64,000 bases of DNA from VAZQ01 sp035293945. Its GTDB lineage: Bacteria; Pseudomonadota; Alphaproteobacteria; Rhizobiales; Xanthobacteraceae. This document shows, piece after piece, positions 41,431 through 49,255 of this stretch. Made by a program: the position numbers and the translations under genes. Within the stretch, counting starts at the first letter, position 1. Each line of letters starts with the position of its first letter. The notes under the pieces are model-generated. The model did not search any database. It was given only the letters and a program-made list of their open reading frames with translations, and had not been told where the DNA came from. The stretch is taken from assembly GCA_035293945.1 (NCBI GenBank), contig DATGLV010000005.1:1-64000 (forward strand), given 5' to 3'.

Positions 41431-43479
41431 TCATCCGATCAGTGGCTTGATGATCGCCATGAGCTCGGCCTGGTCGAATTCGCTCTTGACGACGTAGCCT
41501 TGCGCCCCGACGTCCTGTCCGCGCCGGCGGTCTTCAGGCGCTGCCCGCGAGGTGACGAGGATCGCCGGGATTTCCCGCAAGGCGGGGTCGGCGCGCAAAT
41601 GCGTGATGAAGGTGAAGCCGTCCATGCCGGGCATTTCCACGTCGACCAGCGCCAGCGCATAGGGCTTGCGGCGGACCATGCCGAGCGCTTCCTCGCCCGA
41701 TGAGGCGAGATCGACCTCGTAGCCTGCGGCCTCGAGAATGCTCTGCTCCAGCATGCGGGTGGTCAGCGAATCGTCCACCACCAGCACCCGGCTCCGTGAC
41801 CGCATATCATCGATCGCGCCCGCATCGCCGGCATGCGCCGCCGCGAGCAGGCCATCCGGATCGAGGACCAGCTGTGGATTGCCCTCCGCGTCGAGCGCCG
41901 CGCCGGCAATCAGCGGGCTCGCATGCATGTGCTGCGGCAGCGGCCGCACCACGATGCCGCCGGTGCCGCACAGGCGTTCGACCCCGATGGCGGCGAGCCC
42001 TGCGGCGCCTGCGATCACCACAATGTTCCACTTGCGCCGCGCCGGCCAGCGGCTGCCGGCAAGCGCAGTCGCGAGCGAGATGAAGGCGATCGCCTGCTGC
42101 TCATAGAGAATGGTGGCGCCGGTGCCGCTACGGCAAATCTCCGCTTCCGTGATGCGCAGGATCGAGCGCACCGAATCGAGCGGGATCGCGGCCGCGGTAC
42201 CGTCTTCCCCCGCCTGCACCATCAAGGCGCCCATGGCGGCGAGCGCGGGCGGGACTATCAATGAGACGCATGTACCGCGGCCGCGGTCGGTTTGCAGCGA
42301 TACCTCGCCGCCGAGGCGCTCGACCGCCTCGCGAACGATATCGAGACCGATGCCGCGTCCGGCAATATCGGTGACTGTCTTGGATGTGCTGATGCCGCCG
42401 CGCAGGAGCAGGCGCGCCAGACCTTCGGGGTCGAGATCATTGCCGGCCGGGAGACCGCGCTGAGATGCCACGCCTCGCACTGCGTCGAGGTCGATGCCGC
42501 TCCCGTCGTCACGACACTCGAAGATGATCCGCGGCCCGCGCCGGCCGACATTCACCGACACGCGTCCGCTCGCCGGCTTGCCGGCGGCGAGGCGCTCGGC
42601 CTCCCCCTCGATGCCGTGTGCCACCGCGTTGCGCACGATCTGCACGAGCGCCCCCTGCACGGTCTCCAGTACATGGGAATCGAACCGCAGATCGCGGCCG
42701 ATCGCTTCAAAGCTCACCTGCTTCGACAGCGCCTGGGCGGTATCACGCGCGGTTCGTTCGAGCGTGGTGAACAGGCCGTCGGCCGAGATCAGGCGCAGCC
42801 GCTCCGCTGCCTCGCGCAATTGCGAGAGCTCGCGCCCCATCTGATCGAGCACCGAGCCCAGGTTCCGCTCAAGGCTGCCGAGCTTGCGGCGCAACTCTTC
42901 GGCAATTGCCGATCTTTGGCCCGCGTTGCCGATCGGGCCTCGCGCGTCGGCAACAGCAGAGACGGAGGGCGCAAATTGCGTCAGCAGCCGATCGGTGAGA
43001 TGGCGCACTTGCGTGAGCCCCTGCGCGGCGCCGCGCAGGCCGTTGAGCAGCGCATGTGCTTCCACGATACCGTCGAGCACCGCCTCGGTCTCGGCAATGT
43101 CGGTGCGGACGGTGCGAGTGACCGGCGCGGGCTCCGATTTGCTGGTCGGGCTCTGCTCCGTGGTCTCGACCGGCCCCAGCGCGCCGATGCGGTTCGCGAT
43201 CTCGTCGAGATGGGTCAGGATCGCGTCGATCTGCTCGCGGGCGATGCCGGCAGCCGAATCGCGAAACGGCGACAAGGCATCCTCGATGGCGTGCGCTCGG
43301 TTCGCGATCTCGTTCTGCTTGACCACGCGGGCGGCGCCCTTGAGCGTATGCGCAAGGCGCAGCAGCTGCTGCACAGCCGCATTGCTGCCGCCCTTCTCGA
43401 GCGCCAGGATGCCCTTGGCGAACTGATCGACCAGATCGCGCGCCTCAGGCCGAAAGTATCTTAACGGATCCGCCGCCAT
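41431..43479 (-). CDS. cheA: Hybrid chemosensory kinase CheA-REC (WspE-like)
   Basis: A 682-residue CheA with a fused receiver. The Hpt domain carries H44 in LLRLAHTLKGAARVV; dimerisation and ATPase domains follow (LVQIVRNAVAHGIEGEAERLA, CRDDGSGIDLDAVR, TVTDIAGRGIGLDIVREAVERLGG), then a CheW-like coupling domain and a C-terminal receiver (RVLVVDDSLTTRMLEQSIL, ALALVDVEMPGMDG, VVKSEFDQAELM). A CheY-binding P2 domain is not evident, as in WspE and other CheA-REC fusions. ATG 43479. It lies between the receptor gene and cheB. Confidence 0.95.
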   Translation of the reverse strand: MAADPLRYFRPEARDLVDQFAKGILALEKGGSNAAVQQLLRLAHTLKGAARVVKQNEIANRAHAIEDALSPFRDSAAGIAREQIDAILTHLDEIANRIGALGPVETTEQSPTSKSEPAPVTRTVRTDIAETEAVLDGIVEAHALLNGLRGAAQGLTQVRHLTDRLLTQFAPSVSAVADARGPIGNAGQRSAIAEELRRKLGSLERNLGSVLDQMGRELSQLREAAERLRLISADGLFTTLERTARDTAQALSKQVSFEAIGRDLRFDSHVLETVQGALVQIVRNAVAHGIEGEAERLAAGKPASGRVSVNVGRRGPRIIFECRDDGSGIDLDAVRGVASQRGLPAGNDLDPEGLARLLLRGGISTSKTVTDIAGRGIGLDIVREAVERLGGEVSLQTDRGRGTCVSLIVPPALAAMGALMVQAGEDGTAAAIPLDSVRSILRITEAEICRSGTGATILYEQQAIAFISLATALAGSRWPARRKWNIVVIAGAAGLAAIGVERLCGTGGIVVRPLPQHMHASPLIAGAALDAEGNPQLVLDPDGLLAAAHAGDAGAIDDMRSRSRVLVVDDSLTTRMLEQSILEAAGYEVDLASSGEEALGMVRRKPYALALVDVEMPGMDGFTFITHLRADPALREIPAILVTSRAAPEDRRRGQDVGAQGYVVKSEFDQAELMAIIKPLIG

Positions 43480-43501
43480 CCGCGCGCGCCGCCCCCGTTG
43501 T

Positions 43502-44974
43502 CTAAGCCGCCAGCTGCGGCTGGATGATGCGCAGGAGGTCCCGCGACAGCGCCGCCATCTGCGATACGGTCTGCAAGGTCTGCCCGGCGCTCGTCTCGGT
43601 TTCCACCGAGGCCTGGGTGACGCTCGCGATCGCAAGATTGACCTGCTCAACCGCGCTCGATTGCTGCTTGGTGGACAGCTCGATCTCGCGCGCCGCCTCG
43701 GTCGTGGTGCCGACGAGGCTCGCGATCTGCCGGAACGCGGTTGCTACATCGCCGAATTGTCGCGAGCCCGCATCCACGGCCTTGGAGCCGGTCTCGGTCG
43801 CCATCACGGTGGTGTTGACGGCGCTGCGCACGTCCTCAATCAGCGTGCGCACCTCCTTGGTCGAGTCGCCGACGCGGTCGGCGAGCTTGCGGATCTCATC
43901 GGCCACCACGGCAAATCGCTTGCCCGCGTCGCCGGCGCCGGCGGCTTCGATGGTGGCGTTAATGGCGAGGATGTTGGTCTGCTCGGCGAGCTCGGACACG
44001 ATATCGAGCACCGCGCCGACCTCCTGCGATTTCTTGCCGAGGTCCAACATGTGGGAGACGATCTGGTCGACCTGCCGCCTGATTCCGCCTATCAATTCAT
44101 GCGTCGTGTCGACGGTGCCGTGGCCGGAGCGGGCCGCGCTCGCGGTCTGCTCGGCGTTTTGTGCAACGCGCTGCGCGCTTTCAGCGATCTGGCGCGAGGT
44201 CGCCAACAGCTCGGTGATCGTCGTGCTGATCTCGGTCATGGCGGCCGCCTGCTCCTTGGCGCCGGTCGCCTGCTGGTTGGCGGCTGCCTGCAACTCAGTC
44301 GAGGAGCTGCGGACCTGATTGACTGCCTCGGCGATTTGCCGCGCCAGGGAGCTCGTGATCAGCCATCCGATCGCCAGCACAGTTGCGGCGCCGACGAGGC
44401 CACCCCACAGGATGATCGCAACGGTCGCGTGAGCGGAATTGTGCGCCTCTTCGAGCCGCGTCTTCAGGAGGTTGGCCTCTTGCTGATCGGCTTCGGCAAT
44501 CAGATTGTGGACCTGCTCCGTGGTGCCCTTGCCTAAGTTCGAGGTCAGGAGCTTGGCGGCGGCGTCGAGGCCGTCGGTGCGGCGCAGGTCGACGGTCTGC
44601 CTGAGCTCGTTGAGCCGTGTTTCGAGGATCGGCGATAGGGCGGCAAGCCGCCGCTGTTGGTCGGGATTGTCCATGGTGAGCTGGCGAAGGCGCTCCAGCG
44701 TGCCCTTGAGGGAGCCGAGGGCGTTTCGGTAGGGCGCGAGAAAGCTTTCGTCACCCGTGATCAGGTAGCCGCGCTCGCCCGTCTGCGCGTCGGTCAGCTG
44801 CGTGGCCAGCAAAGCGAGGTCGCCGCGGACCTGGTAGGTGTGAGTCACCCAGCCATCGTTCTCGATCACCTGGGCGGCGTTGCGATAGGCAACGACGGCG
44901 ATCAGGATCAAGGTGAGTCCCGCGACCGCGAAGCCGGCGATGAGCCGTCCTTTGACCGTCCACGTGTTGAACAT
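43502..44974 (-). CDS. Methyl-accepting chemotaxis protein with CHASE3-like sensor
   Basis: A 490-residue membrane receptor. TM1 (LIAGFAVAGLTLILIAVVAY) is followed by a helical periplasmic domain containing LTDAQTGERGYLITGDESFLAPY, the CHASE3 signature, then TM2 (ATVAIILWGGLVGAATVLAI) and the cytoplasmic signalling domain with the hairpin tip EVGAVLDIVSELAEQTNILAINATIEAAGAGDAGKRFAVVADEIRKLAD. There is little or no HAMP between TM2 and the methylation helices. AAGGAG eight bases before ATG 44974 decides that start over the ATG at 44980 and GTG at 44983. The ligand is unknown; CHASE3 receptors often sense envelope or surface conditions. Confidence 0.95.
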   Translation of the reverse strand: MFNTWTVKGRLIAGFAVAGLTLILIAVVAYRNAAQVIENDGWVTHTYQVRGDLALLATQLTDAQTGERGYLITGDESFLAPYRNALGSLKGTLERLRQLTMDNPDQQRRLAALSPILETRLNELRQTVDLRRTDGLDAAAKLLTSNLGKGTTEQVHNLIAEADQQEANLLKTRLEEAHNSAHATVAIILWGGLVGAATVLAIGWLITSSLARQIAEAVNQVRSSSTELQAAANQQATGAKEQAAAMTEISTTITELLATSRQIAESAQRVAQNAEQTASAARSGHGTVDTTHELIGGIRRQVDQIVSHMLDLGKKSQEVGAVLDIVSELAEQTNILAINATIEAAGAGDAGKRFAVVADEIRKLADRVGDSTKEVRTLIEDVRSAVNTTVMATETGSKAVDAGSRQFGDVATAFRQIASLVGTTTEAAREIELSTKQQSSAVEQVNLAIASVTQASVETETSAGQTLQTVSQMAALSRDLLRIIQPQLAA

Positions 44975-44986
44975 GGGCATCACTCC

Positions 44987-45532
44987 TTATCTCGGCCCCG
45001 CTTCGATCTTGGCCGCGTTGATGGTGGCGAGCAGCGAAGGCAAATGCAGAATCGGGCCGGCCATTTTGCGCGAGCGCACGAAACCCTGCGTATGCGCCTG
45101 AGCGTGGCCTTCGACCGCCTGTGGGGCGATCGTGTCACGATGCACGCGCCGCTGGCCGTCGAAGCCGTTGAACGCGAATGCGACCGGGGCCGCCGCGGCA
45201 ATCACCAGCCAGCGCGGCGTCGGCTCATTGGCGGATTGCTCGGTGATGCCGAGCAAGACGCGCAGGCTGTAGACCGGCAGGATGCTGCCGCGGAATCCCG
45301 CGATGCCGAGCAGCGCCGACGAGCCGCCTGGGACAGGCGTGATCCTCTTGTCGGCGTGAAGCCCGCTGATCTCGGCCAGGCGGATCGCGAATGGTTCCTG
45401 GCCGACATGGATCGCCAAAAAGCCGATCCGGCTCGACCGATCCTCCATTTGGGCCGGCTCGGCAAAGGCGCGGTCGAATGCGAGCCGCAGGGCTGCGGCC
45501 TTGCCGTTGTGGCCGGCAACCGAGACGCTCAT
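44987..45532 (-). CDS. cheW: CheW-like coupling protein (first copy, next to receptor)
   Basis: A 181-residue CheW domain protein: FLAIHVGQEPFAIRLAEISGLHADKRITPVPGGSSALLGIAGFRGSILPVYSLRVLLG is the conserved part, linking receptor to CheA. ATG 45532 overlaps the cheR stop as ATGA. Two CheW proteins in one operon, flanking a CheR-TPR, match the wspB/wspD arrangement. Confidence 0.9.
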   Translation of the reverse strand: MSVSVAGHNGKAAALRLAFDRAFAEPAQMEDRSSRIGFLAIHVGQEPFAIRLAEISGLHADKRITPVPGGSSALLGIAGFRGSILPVYSLRVLLGITEQSANEPTPRWLVIAAAAPVAFAFNGFDGQRRVHRDTIAPQAVEGHAQAHTQGFVRSRKMAGPILHLPSLLATINAAKIEAGPR

Positions 45533-47136
45533 GCCGGGACCCCGCTTTCCTTGAGCGAGCTCTCACACAATGCCATCAGGGCCTCGCGGCTGAATCCGCC
45601 GGCGAACAACAAGAGACGCGAGGCGTCTTCGCGCCGGAGCAGATTGAGCGCCTGCGCGAGCTCGCTGCGGGCGGCGGCGCGATCGCCATCCCGCCGCGCC
45701 AGAAGCCCGAGATGCAGCCGCGGCATTGCGAACGAAGGATCCAGATAGGCCGCGATCCGGTCATGCTCGCGGGCACGTTGGCGATGCCCCGAATGCTCGC
45801 GACACAGCGCCAGCAGATAGTGTGCACCGGCATTGAGCTCGTCGATGAGAAGAAGCCGCAGGCACGCATCCTCGGCTGCCGCCAGCTGCCCGCTGTGGGC
45901 GAGCAGCGTCGCTTCCAGAAGCAGGACGTCGGGATCCCTCTCGCGCGCGGGCGGGGCGATGCGAATATGCGCAAGGGCCTCGGCGAAACGCTCGTGGCGG
46001 AGAAAATCGAGTGCCGGAGTGACATCCCAGGGGCGCTGCGCTTCCTGCGCTTGCCGGACCCGCTCCAAGCCTCCCCGGCCTGATGCGTCGAGAGTTGCGC
46101 GTGAAGGCGCTGCTGATGTGGGGGAGCCAAGGGAGGGGACGTTCGTGGCCGCGGGCACGAGCGCGGCGACCCGCTCGCTCGCCTGCCGGATGGTATCAAA
46201 CCACGTCGCGCTGGTCGCCACGGAAGCCCTGGGTGAAAAGGAAAGTGCCGCCGCCGGAGCTTCCGCGGCCGCGCTGTCTCCCGACGAGTGGCCGGCCGGC
46301 GCCATGTCCTCCTTTTGCTCGTAGTAGAACGTCCCGTGGCTGTGGCGCAGGTGAAATGCGTCGGACACGCCGCGCAAGGTCTCGGCATGTCCGAGAAACA
46401 GGAAGCCGCCGGGCGCCAGCGATCGGGCGATCCGATGGACGACGGCGCGCATCTGCTCGGGCGCGAAATACATCAGCACGTTGCGGCAGAAGATCACGTC
46501 ATAGGCGGCCGGCTGCCACAGGCCCGGATCATCGGCGGCGAGGTTTCGCTGCTCGAACTTGACCGCGCAGCGCACCGCGTCGTCCAATATCCACTCGCGG
46601 CCAGAGGCACGGAACCAGCGGCTTTGAATCTCTGGCGGCGTGTCGCGCAACGCCCAGGACGAGTAGCGCGCCCGTGCGGCTTTTTCCAAGCCGGCGGGAT
46701 TGATGTCCACCGCGACAATCTCGAGCTGCCAGCGCGGGTCGGCGAGCGCAACGCGCGCCGCGATCGCGATCGAGTAGGCCTCTTCGCCGGAGGCGCAGCC
46801 GGCCGACAGGACCCGCAGCATCCCGGTGCCGGGCCGCCGGCGTATGCGCGCGGGCAGAACCACCTCGGCAAGTGCGCGAAACTGTTCGATGTTGCGGAAG
46901 AAATACGTCTCGCCGACCGTCAGCGACTGTGCCAGCAAGGCGATCTCGTCGGCAGATGACGAATCCTGCTCGAGGCTCTGAAGGTAGGCCTCGCTGGAGT
47001 GTCCCAGCCGGTCCAATCGGCGTTGCAGCACCTCGCCGAGCAGCCCGAGCTTGGCATCGTCGAATTGCAGCCCCATCCGCTGGACGATTGCGGCACGGAA
47101 TCCGTCGAGGTCGGATCGATGGATCTCCGATCTCAC
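45529..47136 (-). CDS. cheR: CheR-type protein-glutamate methyltransferase with TPR tail
   Basis: A 535-residue CheR (WspC-like) that methylates receptor glutamates with SAM. The N-terminal CheR helical domain contains SLTVGETYFFRN; the SAM site is VLSAGCASGEEAYSIAIAA; later signatures are ILDDAVRCAVKFEQRNL and YDVIFCRNVLMYF with FLFLGHAETL. After an Ala/Ser linker, residues about 365-510 form TPR-like helices (FLRHERFAEALAHIRIAPP, AHYLLALCREHSGHRQRA). Start is GTG 47136, overlapping the upstream cheW stop. Confidence 0.95.
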   Translation of the reverse strand: MRSEIHRSDLDGFRAAIVQRMGLQFDDAKLGLLGEVLQRRLDRLGHSSEAYLQSLEQDSSSADEIALLAQSLTVGETYFFRNIEQFRALAEVVLPARIRRRPGTGMLRVLSAGCASGEEAYSIAIAARVALADPRWQLEIVAVDINPAGLEKAARARYSSWALRDTPPEIQSRWFRASGREWILDDAVRCAVKFEQRNLAADDPGLWQPAAYDVIFCRNVLMYFAPEQMRAVVHRIARSLAPGGFLFLGHAETLRGVSDAFHLRHSHGTFYYEQKEDMAPAGHSSGDSAAAEAPAAALSFSPRASVATSATWFDTIRQASERVAALVPAATNVPSLGSPTSAAPSRATLDASGRGGLERVRQAQEAQRPWDVTPALDFLRHERFAEALAHIRIAPPARERDPDVLLLEATLLAHSGQLAAAEDACLRLLLIDELNAGAHYLLALCREHSGHRQRAREHDRIAAYLDPSFAMPRLHLGLLARRDGDRAAARSELAQALNLLRREDASRLLLFAGGFSREALMALCESSLKESGVPA

Positions 47137-47654
47137 GGATGCGCTCCCACCATCGCGGCGCGATCGAAAAGCTCGTCCGGAACGCTCAAAGTCGTGCGCA
47201 GGAAGAACAGGAGCTCGGCATCTAAGATGCCGATGGCGGCGATCGTCTCCGCTGCCGCATCACGCATGAGCGGCGGCATGGCGCTGCGCATATCGTCGGC
47301 GAAGGCGTGGACTCCGAGGACGAGATCCACCGCGAGCCCCGCGGTGCGGCTGCCGGTGCGGACTGTCAGCAGGCGTCCGCCCTCCGTTGCCGCTTCGCCC
47401 AGCAACATTCCCGCATCGACCACCGGCACCGCCGCGCCGCGGATGACACTTAGGCCGCGCACGAACGCAGGCGCCCCGGGGACCACCTCGATCGGGAGCT
47501 GCCGCATCACCTCGATCACCCGCGCCAGCGGGATAGCGCAGAGTCGCGTGCCGACGCGGCACAGCAGCCAGGACGTCCGCCCCCCCGTGATGGCGCTGCC
47601 CGAGGGCCCTCGCCCAGGCTCGGCCACGGTCGCCTCGTTTGCCATCTGCCGCAT
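47133..47654 (-). CDS. cheW: CheW-like coupling protein (second copy, first gene of operon)
   Basis: A 173-residue CheW domain protein beginning with WLLCRVGTRLCAIPLARVIEVMRQLPIEVVPGAPAFVRGLSVIRGAAVPVVDAGMLLG. It differs clearly from the other CheW, so the two probably occupy different places in the array, or one couples CheR. ATG 47654 (a second ATG at 47645). As the first gene, its upstream gap should hold the operon promoter. Confidence 0.9.
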   Translation of the reverse strand: MRQMANEATVAEPGRGPSGSAITGGRTSWLLCRVGTRLCAIPLARVIEVMRQLPIEVVPGAPAFVRGLSVIRGAAVPVVDAGMLLGEAATEGGRLLTVRTGSRTAGLAVDLVLGVHAFADDMRSAMPPLMRDAAAETIAAIGILDAELLFFLRTTLSVPDELFDRAAMVGAHP

Positions 47655-48051
47655 TATTCCAGTCTGCGGATTGGAGCCGATGGGCGGAATGGTTCTCGGA
47701 CCAGCTCGGGCTTCGCCGGCGCCCCGGACACCCGGGATGCTTGGCTCGATGGCCCGCGTGCACTGTCCTAGCGCTGAACTATCTGCGGAATCTTAAAGCA
47801 ACCGAGTCGACGACCGGCGCGGACTGACGCGACAAGGCGTGAAGAGGTGGGGAGAGAATATGAACAACCTAAACGCGAACCGCCATTGGTCTACGTTACG
47901 ACGCTCGCATGCCGAATACGCGCAAGTACCTATCGATCCGATGACGAGGAGCCGAAGCAAGGTGCGAATAAGACGCAGACCAGAGCGCTCGATTAGCGGG
48001 CGCACGGCGCCGGCAATGCTGCGTTAACCGGTGCACGCACATGCTGCCGCA
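47655..48051. other. Divergent region upstream of the chemosensory operon
   Basis: This 397-bp gap separates the leftward chemosensory operon from a rightward receiver gene and should contain both promoters; no consensus pair was recognised. The only open frame worth noting is a possible 55-codon ORF from ATG 47860 (below). The DNA around 47860-47960 is less GC-rich than its surroundings. Confidence 0.4.
47860..48027 (+). CDS. Possible small protein, unknown
   Basis: A 55-codon ORF starting MNNLNANRHWSTLRRSHAEY, with GGGGAGAG three bases before the ATG, a spacing that is short but usable. The product would be basic, with no membrane segment and no recognised domain. It ends shortly before the receiver gene. 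Low confidence: it could be chance in a regulatory gap. Confidence 0.25.
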   Translation: MNNLNANRHWSTLRRSHAEYAQVPIDPMTRSRSKVRIRRRPERSISGRTAPAMLR

Positions 48052-48504
48052 ATGATCAAGCAAGAGCGGCCGCTCGAAGCAGCAGAGGCCGGCGATGTCG
48101 CGGGGAAGCCGGCCGTCCCCTATGTCCTGATTATCGATGATCAGGAGGAAATCAGTCGGGTCATCGCTCTAGTGCTCGCCCGGTCGGGAATTGAATCGGC
48201 GAGCTTTGCGACCGCCAAGCTGGCGCTCTCCTCGCTGGACCGGCGATGGCCGCAGGCGATCTTTCTCGATGTGGCGCTCGAGCAATCCGATGCTATCGAT
48301 GTGATCAAGGGTCTCAGCGAGAAGCATTATACGGGTATTGTGCAATTGATGAGCGGCGGACGATTGCCGCTCATCGAAGCGGTGCAGCGCATTGGCGCCC
48401 GCCATGGGCTCGTTCTGCGTCCGGCATTGCAGAAGCCGTTTCGCGGCGATGACCTGGAACGGGCGATGATCGGCGCGGGACTCGTGCCGGTCCCGCTGTC
48501 GTAG
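48052..48504 (+). CDS. Stand-alone receiver domain protein
   Basis: A 150-residue receiver: YVLIIDDQEEISRVIALVLARSG, the aspartate in AIFLDVALEQSDAIDVIK, and the lysine in LQKPFRGDDL. The stretch VQLMSGGRLPLIEAVQRIGARHGL looks like the receivers fused to EAL phosphodiesterase domains in related bacteria, but no output domain follows here. ATG 48052 is preferred; GTG 48031 is in frame. It converges with the REC-Hpt gene. Confidence 0.8.
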   Translation: MIKQERPLEAAEAGDVAGKPAVPYVLIIDDQEEISRVIALVLARSGIESASFATAKLALSSLDRRWPQAIFLDVALEQSDAIDVIKGLSEKHYTGIVQLMSGGRLPLIEAVQRIGARHGLVLRPALQKPFRGDDLERAMIGAGLVPVPLS

Positions 48505-48556
48505 GCTCATTTGCAAACCGGCTTGCGCTCGCCTTCCATACGACGACGGCGCCGCG

Positions 48557-49255
48557 TCATGCAGCCGCGCTTTCGGCTCGGCGCGGTTCCGATTGCGTCC
48601 GCAGTTGCGCCACCAGACGATCGAGCAACTGCGTCAGTTCCTGGGGGCTGCCATTGTCGCCGAGCCTGGCGATCACCGCATCCTCAAGCGCCGTTGCATC
48701 GCTGCTGATCTGATCGAAGCCAAACAGCCCGGCTGCGCCCGCCAGCCCGTGGGCGATTTCCTGCACCCGCTTCAGGGTGGCGGAGCCCGCATCGGCGGCG
48801 AGCTCCGATCGGCAGTCAACCAGCGCGGCTGCGTCGCTCAGCGCGCGCTTGGCGAATAGCCGGCGGAGCGATTCCAGGCGGATCGCCTGCAGGTGACTGC
48901 GCACCAGGAAGGCCAAGGTCATCGGATCAAACGGCTTGGAAATGATACCCTGAGCTCCCAGCGCAATGAACTGCTGGACCTCGCGCTCCTGTGCGCGCGC
49001 GGTCATGAACAGAACCGGTATGTCGGCGGTGCGCGGGTTCTTGCGCAGATGCGCGAGCGTGGTCGGCCCGTCCATGCCCGGCATCATGACGTCGAGCAGG
49101 ATCAGCGAAGGGGACCATTCGGCCGCGATCGCAATGGCGTCGGCCCCACAGGCTGCCGCCCGTACTTCGAGATCCGAACTGAGGCCAAGCGACAGATCGA
49201 CGATCTCACGGATGTCGGGTTCGTCGTCGACATGGAGGATACGGGCGGCGCTCAT
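48557..49255 (-). CDS. Response regulator with REC and Hpt domains
   Basis: A 232-residue protein with a receiver (RILHVDDEPDIREIVDLSL, LILLDVMMPGMDG, ISKPFDPMTL) followed by an Hpt-like helical domain (VQEIAHGLAGAAGLFGFDQIS, histidine in IAHGLAG). It can therefore both accept and relay phosphoryl groups. Its start overlaps the stop of the large hybrid kinase as ATGA, so the two form a cognate pair. Confidence 0.88.
   Translation of the reverse strand: MSAARILHVDDEPDIREIVDLSLGLSSDLEVRAAACGADAIAIAAEWSPSLILLDVMMPGMDGPTTLAHLRKNPRTADIPVLFMTARAQEREVQQFIALGAQGIISKPFDPMTLAFLVRSHLQAIRLESLRRLFAKRALSDAAALVDCRSELAADAGSATLKRVQEIAHGLAGAAGLFGFDQISSDATALEDAVIARLGDNGSPQELTQLLDRLVAQLRTQSEPRRAESAAA

Noticed and set aside
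35809..47654. Flagellar chemotaxis cluster
   Set aside because: No flagellar genes, no CheD, CheZ or canonical CheY; the CheR-TPR, double CheW and CheA-REC set points to an alternative-function (Wsp-like) system.
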